Shown here piece after piece: positions 26,917 through 36,481 of a stretch of DNA of 64,000 nucleotides. A program made the position numbers and the translations under genes. Below the pieces are notes generated by a model. The model saw only the letters and a program-made list of their open reading frames with translations, did not search any database and was not told the origin of the DNA. The DNA is from Alphaproteobacteria bacterium (GTDB lineage Bacteria > Pseudomonadota > Alphaproteobacteria > Rs-D84), in NCBI GenBank assembly GCA_009777955.1, contig WRKW01000004.1, forward strand, positions 1 through 64,000. Reading direction: 5' to 3'. Position 1 is the first letter of the stretch. Every line of letters starts with the position of its first letter.

Positions 26917-28029
26917 TTACGCGGCTTTTTTCATTCCCATTTTAATCTCGCGCGCGTATTTGCGGATTGTGTCTATCGAAACCAATGTGCCGTCGCGCTT
27001 TTCGGCCGACCAATAATCCCAACCATTGAATGACACGCTGCCCTGTATCTTCGCGGCCATGACATGAATCGATGCCTTGCCCAAAAGAGTATGTGATAAC
27101 TGTGCGTCTTTTGTAATCATGACGCGATCGCCCTTTGGCCCGACCAGTGTCTGGCCTATATACAACAGATGCGATTCTATTAATTCGCGGAAAGCTATTT
27201 TTATTTCTTCGCGCTTTGGCGCGACTTCAATTCCAGATAAATCAACGGGTTGGATTGCGTTAATTCTTTTTGTCGCAGCCGCAACATATTCCGCATTACG
27301 CTCTATGCCGATAAAATTCCGGCCCAGCTCTTTCGCAACTGCACCTGTGGTGCCACTTCCAAAAAATGGATCAAGTATCACATCGCCGGCCTTTGTGCTG
27401 GACAAAATTACCCGCCGCAACAGATCCGCAGGCTTTTGCGTAGAATGCAATGACTTTCCGGCATCATCTTTCAAACGTTCATTTCCCAGACATATATCTA
27501 TACACCAATCGGAACGCATTTGTTTTCCGCCCGCCAGTTTTTTCATGGTGTCGTAATTAAAAGTGTATTTTCCGGTCTTGACCGGCATAGCCCAAACAAG
27601 TGTTTCATGTGCATTCGTAAACCTTGTCCCACGAAAATTCGGCATTGGATTGGTTTTTACCCAGATTATATCGTTCAGAATCCAGAATCCCATATCCTGC
27701 ATAGCCGCACCCAATTTAAATATATTGTGATAACTTCCGATAGCCCACATGGCTCCATTGGGTTTTAATATGCGCTGACATTCGGCCAACCATTGTCTTG
27801 TAAACTCATCATACTCGTCCGATGATCCAAAGCTGTCCCATTCGTCGCGAACAGCACGGGCGGGGGTCTGATCTTCGGGTCTGTATAGTGTCTTTGCACC
27901 CAATTGTAAATTATAGGGCGGATCGGCAAATACCGCATCCACGCATGAATCCGGCAACTGCCGCATGCGTACTATACAATCCCCCTGTAAAACGGTATTC
28001 AGGAATTCTCTCACCTTGCATTTTACCAT
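26917..28029 (-). CDS. ccrM: Cell-cycle regulated adenine methyltransferase, GANTC specific
   Basis: An N6-adenine methyltransferase that in alphaproteobacteria methylates GANTC and couples transcription to replication. The 370 residues have the beta-class order: catalytic 'FADPPYNLQL' near residue 34 first, then SAM-binding 'ILDPFFGSGTTGAVA' near 210. 'HSTQKPADLLRR' and a C-terminal domain of about 85 residues (RAMA-like, 'SVSFNGWDYWS') follow, as in Caulobacter CcrM. There is no partner restriction enzyme nearby, as expected of an orphan regulator. It is divergent from nrdR. Confidence 0.92.
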   Translation of the reverse strand: MVKCKVREFLNTVLQGDCIVRMRQLPDSCVDAVFADPPYNLQLGAKTLYRPEDQTPARAVRDEWDSFGSSDEYDEFTRQWLAECQRILKPNGAMWAIGSYHNIFKLGAAMQDMGFWILNDIIWVKTNPMPNFRGTRFTNAHETLVWAMPVKTGKYTFNYDTMKKLAGGKQMRSDWCIDICLGNERLKDDAGKSLHSTQKPADLLRRVILSSTKAGDVILDPFFGSGTTGAVAKELGRNFIGIERNAEYVAAATKRINAIQPVDLSGIEVAPKREEIKIAFRELIESHLLYIGQTLVGPKGDRVMITKDAQLSHTLLGKASIHVMAAKIQGSVSFNGWDYWSAEKRDGTLVSIDTIRKYAREIKMGMKKAA

Positions 28030-28126
28030 ATTTTGAACATCTAAAAAAGCACTTGTCCCATCCCGGAATAAAAATAAATTTCTTGATTTTTTTATTTTTT
28101 ACACTTTTATCTTGTATAAATAAAAA

Positions 28127-28198
28127 ATGAACATGTCGAAACAATCGTCCGACCGGGCAAAACAGCAATTTATCCAACTATGGGAACGATTATCTTGA
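28127..28198 (+). CDS. Possible 23-residue leaderless small ORF before nrdR
   Basis: MNMSKQSSDRAKQQFIQLWE... is an amphipathic, helix-prone 23-residue reading frame too short for the ORF track. TATAAA ends 6 bases before its ATG, the geometry seen at the other proposed leaderless genes here. It ends 34 bases before nrdR. It may be a leader peptide, a small protein, or chance. Confidence 0.25.
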   Translation: MNMSKQSSDRAKQQFIQLWERLS

Positions 28199-28232
28199 CC
28201 TCTGTTTTTTTTTCTATTACTCTTTTCCCACA

Positions 28233-28748
28233 ATGAGATGCCCCTATTGTAATAGCAACGAAAGCCAGGTAAAGGACAGCCGTCCCAACGAAACGGACGG
28301 AACGATTCGCCGCCGCCGTATATGTAATGAATGCGGCGCGCGATTTACCACTCTGGAGCGTGTGCAGTTGCGCGATCTGATGGTACGCAAGACCAGCGGT
28401 CAAATAGAACCATTTGATCGAGATAAGCTTGCACGCAGCATACGGGTTGCCTGTCGAAAACGCGAGGTTTCCGACAAACAGGTAGAATCTATAGTAACAA
28501 GTATCCACAGACGAATGGAAACCGAGGCACCCGATGATATCATAACCAGCGAATATATCGGACAGCTTGCGGCGGAATCATTATTGTCGCTTGATCCGAT
28601 CGCATTCGTGCGATTTGTATCAGTGTATAAGAAGTTTACAAAGATAACGGATTTCAAAAAAATCATAGCCCAGATTCCAGAGGCAGAACCGAATGCAGAA
28701 GCATGCGACCTGCCCCCCCCGAAACACCCGGCCGGAAGATTGTTTTAA
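28233..28748 (+). CDS. nrdR: Transcriptional repressor NrdR
   Basis: A zinc-finger/ATP-cone repressor of ribonucleotide reductase genes. The 171 residues start with 'MRCPYCNSNESQVKDSRP', 'RRRRICNECGARFTTLER', which provides the four zinc Cys. An ATP-cone follows ('VRKTSGQIEPFDRDKLARSI'). The family's 'DPIAFVRFVSVYKKF' is intact. A Pro-rich tail (DLPPPKHPAGRLF) exceeds the usual length of about 150. There is no clear Shine-Dalgarno. It runs straight into slt. Confidence 0.95.
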   Translation: MRCPYCNSNESQVKDSRPNETDGTIRRRRICNECGARFTTLERVQLRDLMVRKTSGQIEPFDRDKLARSIRVACRKREVSDKQVESIVTSIHRRMETEAPDDIITSEYIGQLAAESLLSLDPIAFVRFVSVYKKFTKITDFKKIIAQIPEAEPNAEACDLPPPKHPAGRLF

Positions 28749-28757
28749 GGTAAAAAA

Positions 28758-30500
28758 GTGATTTATATAAAAAAACATTTTTTTAAAATTTGCTCTTTGT
28801 GCTTTGCACTTTGTATTTTGTTCCCGGCACCAGCATCTGCTTTGCTGTTGCCAAGCATTCTGTCCGATGCCGATGCTGAGGTATATACAAAAATTTTTGA
28901 ACTGCAAAGTCGCGAAAATATAGCAGCAGCACAAAAACTGGAAAAGGATATTTCCGACCCTTTGCTGATGTCCGACGTTCTGGCACAACGATACATGTCA
29001 AAGACTTATAAGACATCTGGCAAAGAACTGGCCGAATGGATGCGCAAATATTATGATATGCCCGGAACCGGCGCATTATCCAATCTGGCCAAAAGACGGA
29101 ATGTAAAGGTACGCGAAGCCGTTCTGCCCGATACAGCATCGCTGACCGGTGACGATGTCGCCAATTCCGAATATTGGACATCAAAGACATACGGCGGCGA
29201 TACGGGACGGAAAATCACACAATTCCGCGCGGCACTGCGACGCGGCAATACAAAGAATGCGCGGCATATTCTGGAAGACAGCGCGTTTCGCAAAAAACTA
29301 ACCCGGGAAGATTATGGTCGTTTATGCGGTCGGCTGGCGTTTATATATTACACTGGGGGCGAATTTGAACTGGCTGAAAGATTCGGTGAAATCGCCGCAG
29401 AATCAAAATCCGAATACGGGCTTTGGACCATGGGGCTTTTGCACTATAAAATCGGTGAATTTGCAGTTGCCGAATCGTACTTTACTTCGCTGGCCAGTTT
29501 GGATCAAATAAATGCCGCAAGAAAGCAAGAGGCTGCATTCTGGGCCGGTCGCGCGGCATGGGAAAACGATGACCGGTACGCTGCACGTAAGTTCTGGAAA
29601 ATCGCCGCCGAACGCCCACAGACTTTCTATGGGGCATTGGCAAGCGCATCATTGGGCCGGGTTCCGAAATACGAATTTTTTGATTCCGACTGGTCCCGGG
29701 AAGATATTGCAGAGCTGATGAAGACCGGGTACGGGATACGCGCGCTTGCCCTGGTTCAAATCGGCGAAAAGACCCGCGCAGAATATCATTTAAGATATCT
29801 GATTTCGGAAAAGTCATCTGACCGTTTGCTGCACGCGGTACATGCGGTGGCGGATGAATCCAACCTTCCCCGCACTGCAATGCAGTCAGCCGCCATGATA
29901 CGCGAACGGGGCATTGCCGAAATAGACAATAATGTCATAGCCAGTGCCCAATATCCCCTTCCCGATTGGGAACCAAAGGGGGGATGGAGCATAGACCGCG
30001 CCCTGTTATTCGCCATAATGCGCCAGGAATCGGGATTCAAAAGAACGGCCAGATCACATGCAGGCGCAGGCGGCGTTATGCAGCTTATGCCTGGAACCGC
30101 CCGGCTGGTCGCGCGGCAAAATAATGTAAGGATGGCAGATCTGGACATTCACGATCCGGAACATAACATGTTCTTGGGGCAACAGCATATAGTAGATCTT
30201 TTGTCACAGCCGCAGATAGACAACAGCATAATAAAAATGCTGGCATCATACAATGCCGGCATGGGTACCATGACAAAGTGGGAAAGAAGATTCAAAACCG
30301 ATGATCCTTTATTGTATATAGAAAGCTTTCCTGCGGTAGAAACCAGGGGGTATATAAAGCGGGTACTCTCTAACCTTTGGCTTTATCGCGCGCGCCTGGG
30401 TCAGCCCATGACAACCATCAGCGATTTGGCCGACGGTAAATGGCCAAGATACGAAGCATCAGACCAATATGCCCAGACCAGACGGAATAGAGAAATATAA
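28758..30500 (+). CDS. slt: Soluble lytic murein transglycosylase
   Basis: Cleaves the MurNAc-GlcNAc bond with 1,6-anhydro formation in the periplasm. The start is a GTG at 28758 with AAGG seven bases before; no ATG gives an intact signal peptide (FFKICSLCFALCILFPAPASA). The 580 residues contain a long helical, TPR-like superhelix with 'EQAAFWAGRAAWE'-type repeats. The SLT domain follows: 'AIMRQESGFKRTARS' with the catalytic Glu near residue 423, 'GAGGVMQLMPGTA', and 'MLASYNAGMGTM'. It begins 10 bases after nrdR. Confidence 0.93.
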   Translation: MIYIKKHFFKICSLCFALCILFPAPASALLLPSILSDADAEVYTKIFELQSRENIAAAQKLEKDISDPLLMSDVLAQRYMSKTYKTSGKELAEWMRKYYDMPGTGALSNLAKRRNVKVREAVLPDTASLTGDDVANSEYWTSKTYGGDTGRKITQFRAALRRGNTKNARHILEDSAFRKKLTREDYGRLCGRLAFIYYTGGEFELAERFGEIAAESKSEYGLWTMGLLHYKIGEFAVAESYFTSLASLDQINAARKQEAAFWAGRAAWENDDRYAARKFWKIAAERPQTFYGALASASLGRVPKYEFFDSDWSREDIAELMKTGYGIRALALVQIGEKTRAEYHLRYLISEKSSDRLLHAVHAVADESNLPRTAMQSAAMIRERGIAEIDNNVIASAQYPLPDWEPKGGWSIDRALLFAIMRQESGFKRTARSHAGAGGVMQLMPGTARLVARQNNVRMADLDIHDPEHNMFLGQQHIVDLLSQPQIDNSIIKMLASYNAGMGTMTKWERRFKTDDPLLYIESFPAVETRGYIKRVLSNLWLYRARLGQPMTTISDLADGKWPRYEASDQYAQTRRNREI

Positions 30501-30507
30501 CTATTGC

Positions 30508-30552
30508 GGGTTGCTGATTTGGTTCAGCGGATAAAAATCAGCAATCATAAAT
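30508..30552. repeat. 'TTGCTGATTT ... AAATCAGCAA' spacer palindrome
   Basis: An inverted repeat between slt and rnhB, abutting the rnhB start. It is the same family as in the ribosomal-gene spacers at 58700, 59131, 61722, 61943 and 62925. Confidence 0.6.
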
Positions 30553-30553
30553 C

Positions 30554-31174
30554 ATGAAAACCTTTCCCGATTTTTCATTAGAGATAGAATCCGGATTCCA
30601 TATGGTGGCGGGATGTGACGAAGCTGGTCGCGGGCCGCTATGCGGACCTGTTGTGGCCGCGGCAGTTGTTTTTGAAAACAGATCCATCGTCCTGAACCAA
30701 CAAATCAAAATAGCCGATAGCAAGCAAATGTCCCACAGCCAACGTGCCGCGGCATACGACTGGATTACCGAAAACACCATCTGGGCGGTGGGGCAATGTT
30801 CGCCCGCAGAAATAGATGAATTGAATATTCTGAAAGCATCGATGCTTGCAATGAAACGTGCGATTGATGCATTATCCTGTATTCCAGAATTCGTACTGGT
30901 CGACGGAAACCGTATGCCGGATGGGATCGTCGGCCAACCTGTTGTAAAGGGTGATAGCAAATCGTTATCAATCGCCGCGGCAAGCATTATTGCAAAAGAA
31001 CACCGCGATAAAATAATGCGCGCGCTTTCTATGGAGTTTCCACAATACGGCTGGGATAAAAATGCGGGTTATCCGACCGCGGCACACTTGCAGGCAATCG
31101 AAAAATATGGTATAAACCAGCATTATAGAAAGTCTTACGAACCAGTAAAAAAAATAATAAAGGATAGTTTATGA
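30554..31174 (+). CDS. rnhB: Ribonuclease HII
   Basis: Removes ribonucleotides and RNA primers from RNA/DNA hybrids. The 206 residues have 'VAGCDEAGRGPLCGPVVAAA' with the first catalytic DE pair, 'ADSKQMS', 'FVLVDGNRMP' with the third acid, and 'IAAASIIAKEHRDKIM'. The C-terminal 'YPTAAHLQAIEKYGINQHYRKS' fits the family. Its stop overlaps the pgk start (ATGA), so the two are coupled. Confidence 0.95.
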   Translation: MKTFPDFSLEIESGFHMVAGCDEAGRGPLCGPVVAAAVVFENRSIVLNQQIKIADSKQMSHSQRAAAYDWITENTIWAVGQCSPAEIDELNILKASMLAMKRAIDALSCIPEFVLVDGNRMPDGIVGQPVVKGDSKSLSIAAASIIAKEHRDKIMRALSMEFPQYGWDKNAGYPTAAHLQAIEKYGINQHYRKSYEPVKKIIKDSL

Positions 31175-32358
31175 AAATCCGTACAATATCCGATCTTGGC
31201 GACATAGCCGGCAAGTATGTGCTTTTGCGCGATGATTTTAATACAAAGATAATCGACGGAAAAGTAAATGACACTTTTCGAATCGCACAATCATTGCCGA
31301 CAATCCGCACGCTGGCGGCAAAAGGCGCGCGGATAGTTATACTGGCGCATTTGGGTCGTCCGGATGGTAAACATGAACCCAAATATACATTGGCACCGGT
31401 GGCAACAGCATTGTCGGAATTGCTGGGAAAACAGATAATGTTTCATACGGACTGTCTGGATGCACCGATTTCTGATATGAAAAACGGTGATATAATGCTG
31501 CTTGAAAATGTCCGCTTTTATGCCGAAGAAGAAAATAACGACCGCGAATTTGCATCAAAACTGGCAGCGGGATTCGACATATTCGTAAATGACGCATTCG
31601 CGGTTTCACACAGGGCGCATGCATCAACAGTGGGCGTTGCGGAATTTTTGCCATCCTATGCCGGCGAGCTTTTGGCATCAGAAATTTACGAATTGACCAG
31701 GGTAATGAAAAATCCAACCCGGCCTTTGATGGGTGTGGTAAGCAGCTCTAAACTGGATACAAAAATCAAATTATTGGAATCATTGGTAACCAAGTGTGAT
31801 ATTTTGGCGATTGGCGGGGGACTTGGGACTGCTTTTGTTCTGGCGGGCGATAAATATAATTTCACAGACATGCTTTATAAACCCGAATATAAAGAACCCG
31901 CCCAAAGAATCATGCAATTGGCCGAACAACATGGATGCAAGATACTGCTTCCGCTGGACAAGGGTGTCGGACCAGAATTTGATCGGGCTGCGCCACGCAC
32001 AGACAAACCATTATCTGAAATAAAAGACGGCGACATAATAATGGATGACGGACCGGCAAGCGTCGCGCAGTATATAAATGCAATTGACAGTGTCCGGACT
32101 GTTATATGGAACGGAACCTTGGGTATGGCCGAATGGCATCCGAATTGGAGCATATCCAGCTTTGCCCTGGCACGGCATATCGCGGCACGCACCCGCGAAG
32201 GCAAATTGGAATCCATAGTGGGTGGTGGCGATTCGGTCGCAGCAGCGGGCATGTCCGGAGTAGAAACCGATATGACATACGTTTCCACCGGCGGCGGTGC
32301 CTTTCTGGAATTTATAGAAGGACGCGATCTTCCGGGTATAAAAGCATTAGAGAATTAG
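31171..32358 (+). CDS. pgk: Phosphoglycerate kinase
   Basis: Interconverts 1,3-bisphosphoglycerate and 3-phosphoglycerate with ADP/ATP in glycolysis. The 395 residues have 'KYVLLRDDFNTKI' (usual VRxDxN region, slightly changed), 'ARIVILAHLGRPDGK', 'LLENVRFYAEEENND', 'VNDAFAVSHRAHAS', and the C-terminal 'STGGGAFLEF'. The length is normal. It overlaps rnhB by four bases. tpiA, another glycolysis gene, is about 10 kb away. Confidence 0.95.
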   Translation: MKIRTISDLGDIAGKYVLLRDDFNTKIIDGKVNDTFRIAQSLPTIRTLAAKGARIVILAHLGRPDGKHEPKYTLAPVATALSELLGKQIMFHTDCLDAPISDMKNGDIMLLENVRFYAEEENNDREFASKLAAGFDIFVNDAFAVSHRAHASTVGVAEFLPSYAGELLASEIYELTRVMKNPTRPLMGVVSSSKLDTKIKLLESLVTKCDILAIGGGLGTAFVLAGDKYNFTDMLYKPEYKEPAQRIMQLAEQHGCKILLPLDKGVGPEFDRAAPRTDKPLSEIKDGDIIMDDGPASVAQYINAIDSVRTVIWNGTLGMAEWHPNWSISSFALARHIAARTREGKLESIVGGGDSVAAAGMSGVETDMTYVSTGGGAFLEFIEGRDLPGIKALEN

Positions 32359-32397
32359 TTTATCTCTTCCGCGACCCGCGCTTTACGTACGCTCACG

Positions 32398-32790
32398 CTA
32401 TCTGTACCAAAAGCGTGCAAATACTGTTGGCAAAAAGCCATAGGGGCGAATCTGTTCCATTCGCCGATTAATTTTTTTCTGCTTTTCAAAATATTCGTTT
32501 ATTTCCGATTCGGTTTTTGCCCTGGCCGCACACAATTTCGATATCTGTTTTGCCAATTCAAATCTTTGTTTTAACAATATGATGGCAAAGGTTTCTTTAC
32601 CCGTTTCACAGTGACATTTCAGCATACATTCAGACATGCCCCGTTTGTACCGTATGTCTTTATCTAACAAAGACAGTTTGGCATTTATATCCGCCAGATT
32701 ATCTTTTAAATCACTGATTTCCCAGTGTATTTGTATACTTAAAGAAGCATCTGAAAAGTCTTCTGCCATATTAAACCCATGAACTTTCAT
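32398..32790 (-). CDS. Small coiled-coil hypothetical protein
   Basis: Unrecognised. The ORF track joins this to antisense of ftsY; the believable part starts at the ATG at 32790 (130 residues) or the one at 32805. It is charged and helical, with 'EISDLKDNLADINAKLSLLD' and 'FEKQKKINRRMEQIRP' suggesting coiled coil, and four Cys in 'CMLKCHCETGKE' and 'LCAARAK'. There is no signal peptide and no good ribosome site. It is divergent from ftsY across a gap with facing TTGACAAA / TTTGTCAA arms. Confidence 0.45.
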   Translation of the reverse strand: MKVHGFNMAEDFSDASLSIQIHWEISDLKDNLADINAKLSLLDKDIRYKRGMSECMLKCHCETGKETFAIILLKQRFELAKQISKLCAARAKTESEINEYFEKQKKINRRMEQIRPYGFLPTVFARFWYR

Positions 32791-32878
32791 TTTACCGCAA
32801 TTCATTACTCCCCCGCAACAAATTGACAAACATACTACCACCCTACCACAGCCGGACGATTTGTCAATATATTTATTA

Positions 32879-32907
32879 TTGGCTTTATCAAAAGCGACTG
32901 ATATAAT
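32879..32907 (+). promoter_or_regulatory. ftsY promoter, probably leaderless
   Basis: TTGGCT (32879-32884), 17 bases, TATAAT (32902-32907) with an extended TGA, then 7 bases to the ATG and no Shine-Dalgarno. Confidence 0.6.
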
Positions 32908-32914
32908 CCAGATT

Positions 32915-33793
32915 ATGGGAATATTCAGTAAATTAACTTCATTATTCGCACGTCGGCGGCTGGATGCCGCTGTACTTGGAAACATGGAAGACGCACTTAT
33001 AAGTGCCGATATAGCACCGGATTTAGCTGTTTTGATATCTGCAAAATTACGCGCAAAATTCAAACCAGACGCAGATACTACAGAAACAGATATAAAATCT
33101 GCCCTTTTCGATATATTAAAGCCATACGCGGACAAGTTATCAAATTCCAACAAACAAATATCAGCTATCGAATCACAAAAAAAGCCTTTGGTATTCCTGG
33201 TAATCGGCGTAAATGGCGCGGGAAAAACAACCACCATCGGAAAATTGGCAAAACTTTGGACTGGAACCGGAAAAAAGGTCATTATCGGGTCTTGCGATAC
33301 ATTTCGCGCGGCAGCGGGCGAACAGCTGGCCGAATGGGCAGAACGTGCGGACGCAACACTTGTCTGCGGGGATAAAGACCCAGCGGCGGCGGCATATAAA
33401 ACGATCGAAATTGGCAAAAATGAAAAAGCCGATATAGTTCTGTTGGATACTGCGGGAAGACTTCACAACCGAACAGACTTAATGGACGAATTGGCCAAAA
33501 TAATCCGGGTCGTAAAGAAACTGGATCCGGATGCACCGCACGAAACCCTTTTGATCCTGGACGGAACTGCCGGGCAGAATGCGCTGGCCCAGATAGAGTA
33601 TTTTGATAAAGTCGCGCCCCTTTCGGGTCTGGTAGTTACAAAAATGGACAGTACATCAAAAGGCGGTTTTTTAATCACATACGCATCCCGCACAAACCCC
33701 CTGCCCGTATTTGCCATCGGGGCGGGGGAAAGAATTTCAGATCTGCATGCATTCAACACAGACGAATATTTGCAAAAATTATTAGATTTATAA
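32915..33793 (+). CDS. ftsY: Signal recognition particle receptor FtsY
   Basis: A GTPase that docks SRP-ribosome complexes at the inner membrane. The start is the ATG at 32915, placed by the promoter geometry; the track start is 18 codons upstream. The 292 residues contain only the N and G domains: 'GVNGAGKTTTIGKLAK' (P-loop), 'SCDTFRAAAGEQL', 'LLDTAGR' and 'LVVTKMDSTSKGG'. The acidic A domain of E. coli FtsY is absent, as in many alphaproteobacteria. Confidence 0.95.
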   Translation: MGIFSKLTSLFARRRLDAAVLGNMEDALISADIAPDLAVLISAKLRAKFKPDADTTETDIKSALFDILKPYADKLSNSNKQISAIESQKKPLVFLVIGVNGAGKTTTIGKLAKLWTGTGKKVIIGSCDTFRAAAGEQLAEWAERADATLVCGDKDPAAAAYKTIEIGKNEKADIVLLDTAGRLHNRTDLMDELAKIIRVVKKLDPDAPHETLLILDGTAGQNALAQIEYFDKVAPLSGLVVTKMDSTSKGGFLITYASRTNPLPVFAIGAGERISDLHAFNTDEYLQKLLDL

Positions 33794-33795
33794 TC

Positions 33796-33824
33796 TTGAC
33801 AAAACAAATTTAAATTAATATAAT
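33796..33824 (+). promoter_or_regulatory. Consensus sigma-70 promoter
   Basis: TTGACA, 17 bases, TATAAT: a perfect consensus match, starting 3 bases after the ftsY stop codon region. It drives the hypothetical gene at 33847, so that gene is probably highly expressed. Confidence 0.8.
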
Positions 33825-33846
33825 TCCGCAAAACAGGAGAATTATA

Positions 33847-34395
33847 ATGAGTACAAATATCATAGAAAAACCATTCGATGTAAGATCAGCAAAAGACGGG
33901 GTAACCGTACACTATAATTCAAAAATCATAAGCGAGTTTCCCGCCGACACCTATGTTCCTTGTGCGCGGATGCTGAACGCAAAATTCGGGGTTATCGGGG
34001 CAGAAATCGGATCCAAAGCAGGATATAGCATTTACAAAATGCAAAACGGTGCTTTTGTAAAAAATGCCGGCAACGAGATTTTTAGAATTGTATCCATCGA
34101 CATAACCGGCAGGATTACAGCCACCAATAGTATTACCGGATCCCGAACCATTATTTACAGCAATCCGCCAAAAGAACCAATACACCTTGTTTTCAAACAA
34201 AAACCGACAATAGGACAGGAAGCAAATTCCACAACTGCAAAACAAACAGAACAAACAGAATTCAGGAAAGAGTTTTTGTTAAGCATGACCGCAAATAGTG
34301 GCAAAATCGACGATGAAACTGCAAAAAAAATCATGCGGGAATTGCGAGAGCTTGAAATTCAGCATAATATGAAAATGAAAAAAAGACAAAAGTAA
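33847..34395 (+). CDS. Hypothetical protein with consensus promoter
   Basis: Unrecognised; 182 residues, no signal peptide. The ribosome site is CAGGAG. The first 120 residues look beta-rich (GVTVHYNSKIISEF, NEIFRIVSIDITGRITATNS). A polar Gln/Thr linker and a C-terminal helical, Lys-rich part (KKIMRELRELEIQHNMKMKK) follow. A single Cys is present. A perfect-consensus promoter and a distinct ribosome site show it is an independently expressed gene. Confidence 0.65.
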   Translation: MSTNIIEKPFDVRSAKDGVTVHYNSKIISEFPADTYVPCARMLNAKFGVIGAEIGSKAGYSIYKMQNGAFVKNAGNEIFRIVSIDITGRITATNSITGSRTIIYSNPPKEPIHLVFKQKPTIGQEANSTTAKQTEQTEFRKEFLLSMTANSGKIDDETAKKIMRELRELEIQHNMKMKKRQK

Positions 34396-34469
34396 CGTTT
34401 CCAGCCACTATCATTTAAAATTACCGTCATGTCCGCTTGTGCAATTCAAGTATTTTGTAGACCGTTTTT

Positions 34470-34516
34470 AACGGCAACACAGTTGCCGTTAAAAATTTGT
34501 ACACGAAATCATTGAC
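34470..34516. repeat. 'GGCAAC' palindrome with AATTTGT tail, copy 2
   Basis: AACGGCAACACAGTTGCCGT and its tail AAAAATTTGTACACGAAAT match the element at 2087-2130. It lies in the 215-bp gap before clpP. Confidence 0.75.
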
Positions 34517-34610
34517 CTTTACAACCCTATTGAAGTCGCTGGAAAATTCCCTATATAAATTCGCGAATCGGTTTTTTATGTGATAGAATCGAAAAATAAA
34601 AGGATTCGTT

Positions 34611-35192
34611 ATGGCTTTGATACCTGTGGTCGTTGAAGAATCGCCAAAGGGCGAACGTTCGTTTGATATATATTCCCGTCTTTTACGTGACAGAATCATA
34701 ATGTTACAGGGTGAATTTAATACCCAGATGGCAAATGTTATCATAGCCCAGCTTTTACTGTTGGAATCGGAAAACCCCAATGCCGATATTTCCATGTATA
34801 TTCAGTCACCCGGCGGCAGCGCGGATGCATGCTTTGCAATATTGGACACGATGAATTATATAAAATCGCCGGTTTCTACAATCGGTATGGGAATGGTGGC
34901 AAGTGCGGCATCAGTAATTTTGGCCGGTGGCACAAAGGGAAAAAGGTTCGCGCTTCCAAATTCAAGAATTATGATTCATCAACCCTTATCCGCCGCACAG
35001 GGTCAGGTAACCGATCTTGAAATACATATCAAAGAATCCGTAAAACTGAAAGAAAAACTGATCGAAAGTTATGCCGAAATGACAGGAAAGCCAAAGGAAG
35101 TCATCGCCGCATCAATTGAACGCGACAACTATATGTCCGCATCGGAAGCAAAAGAATTCGGCCTGATCGACGATGTTTTGGAGAGAAAATAA
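34611..35192 (+). CDS. clpP: ATP-dependent Clp protease proteolytic subunit
   Basis: A serine peptidase that forms the two-ring chamber fed by ClpX or ClpA. The 193 residues have '[13 protein letters not shown]', the oxyanion loop '[11 protein letters not shown]', the nucleophile Ser in '[11 protein letters not shown]', the His in 'RIMIHQPL', and '[18 protein letters not shown]'. There is no propeptide. The ribosome site is AAAGGATT. An extended -10 (TGATAGAAT) lies about 22 bases upstream. clpX follows with no gap. Confidence 0.96.
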   Translation: MALIPVVVEESPKGERSFDIYSRLLRDRIIMLQGEFNTQMANVIIAQLLLLESENPNADISMYIQSPGGSADACFAILDTMNYIKSPVSTIGMGMVASAASVILAGGTKGKRFALPNSRIMIHQPLSAAQGQVTDLEIHIKESVKLKEKLIESYAEMTGKPKEVIAASIERDNYMSASEAKEFGLIDDVLERK

Positions 35193-36452
35193 ATGTCCGA
35201 AGAAAATCAAACACCGGCCACCGCCGATTATCAGATTTGCAGCTTTTGCGGCAAGGCCGTGTACGAAGTTAAAAAACTGGTAAGCGGAAGAAACGTCTGT
35301 ATATGCGACGAATGCATCGGGCTTTGCAACGACATAATGGCCGACGAAGAAAAGGGTAAAATTACCCGTGACGCGACCGCCCTGCCCACCCCCAGCAAGA
35401 TTTACAAAATCCTGAACGATTATATCATCGGCCAAGATGAAGCAAAGAAAACCCTTGCTGTCGCCGTTTATAATCATTACAAGCGTCATAGTGCCGGAAT
35501 ACGCAACGATGTAGAAATCCAAAAATCAAACATATTGATGATAGGACCGACCGGAACCGGAAAAACATTATTCGCGCAAACATTGGCACGGGTGCTGGAC
35601 GTACCGTTCGCAATCGCGGATGCAACCACGTTGACTGAGGCCGGTTATGTCGGCGAAGATGTCGAAAGCGTTTTGACACGTTTGTTACAAAGTGCCAATT
35701 TTGACATAGACCGTGCGCAGAAAGGCATAATCTATATTGATGAAATTGACAAGATCTCACGCAAGAGCGAAAACCCATCTCTTACACGCGATGTATCCGG
35801 CGAGGGTGTTCAACAAGCATTATTAAAACTTATCGAAGGTACAACCGCAAATGTTTCGTCGTCCAACGGTGCGCGAAAACATCCGGGCGAAACCGCCGTT
35901 ACCATAAATACCAATGGTATATTATTTATATGCGGTGGGGCGTTCGATGGTCTGCAAAAAATAATTGCGAATCGCACGAACGACCGTGCGGGCATAGGAT
36001 TCGGTGCGAAAGTTGAATCAAAAAAAGAACGTGCTTCAAAATACAATCTCCAAGACATCCAGCCCGGAGATATTGTGAAATTCGGAATCATCCCTGAACT
36101 TATCGGTCGACTTCCCGTTATTACCGCCCTTACCGAACTGGATGAAGACGCGCTTGTGAAAATATTGACTGAACCGAAAAATGCGATCGTAAAACAGTAT
36201 AAAGCTATGCTTGAAATGGAAGGTGTGATTCTGACAATAAAACAGGATGGTCTTTCCGCGATTGCAAAAAAAGCACTTGAACGCAAAACTGGTGCGCGTG
36301 GACTGCGCTCTATTTTGGAAAAAATACTTTTACAACCCATGTTCGATGCGCCGGACAAACCAGAATTAAAAGAGATTGTAATAGATGCGGATGTGGCGGA
36401 TGGTAAAAAACCACCGGTGGAAATTTTCGCCGATGTGAAAAAGGCGGCATAG
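35193..36452 (+). CDS. clpX: Clp protease ATPase subunit ClpX
   Basis: An AAA+ unfoldase that recognises tagged substrates and threads them into ClpP. The 419 residues start with a C4 zinc domain ('[11 protein letters not shown]', '[10 protein letters not shown]'). Walker A '[11 protein letters not shown]', Walker B 'IIYIDEIDK', pore loop 'EAGYVGED' and sensor regions follow. The ClpP-docking loop (IGF) appears as 'AGIGFGAKV'. It starts directly after the clpP stop, forming one operon. Confidence 0.96.
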   Translation: MSEENQTPATADYQICSFCGKAVYEVKKLVSGRNVCICDECIGLCNDIMADEEKGKITRDATALPTPSKIYKILNDYIIGQDEAKKTLAVAVYNHYKRHSAGIRNDVEIQKSNILMIGPTGTGKTLFAQTLARVLDVPFAIADATTLTEAGYVGEDVESVLTRLLQSANFDIDRAQKGIIYIDEIDKISRKSENPSLTRDVSGEGVQQALLKLIEGTTANVSSSNGARKHPGETAVTINTNGILFICGGAFDGLQKIIANRTNDRAGIGFGAKVESKKERASKYNLQDIQPGDIVKFGIIPELIGRLPVITALTELDEDALVKILTEPKNAIVKQYKAMLEMEGVILTIKQDGLSAIAKKALERKTGARGLRSILEKILLQPMFDAPDKPELKEIVIDADVADGKKPPVEIFADVKKAA

Positions 36453-36481
36453 ATAATAAGTCAATAAACTAATTATATCTG

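Noticed and set aside
32791-33417. N-terminal part of the 339-residue minus-strand ORF
   Set aside because: It is antisense to ftsY; only the part from 32790 down is kept.
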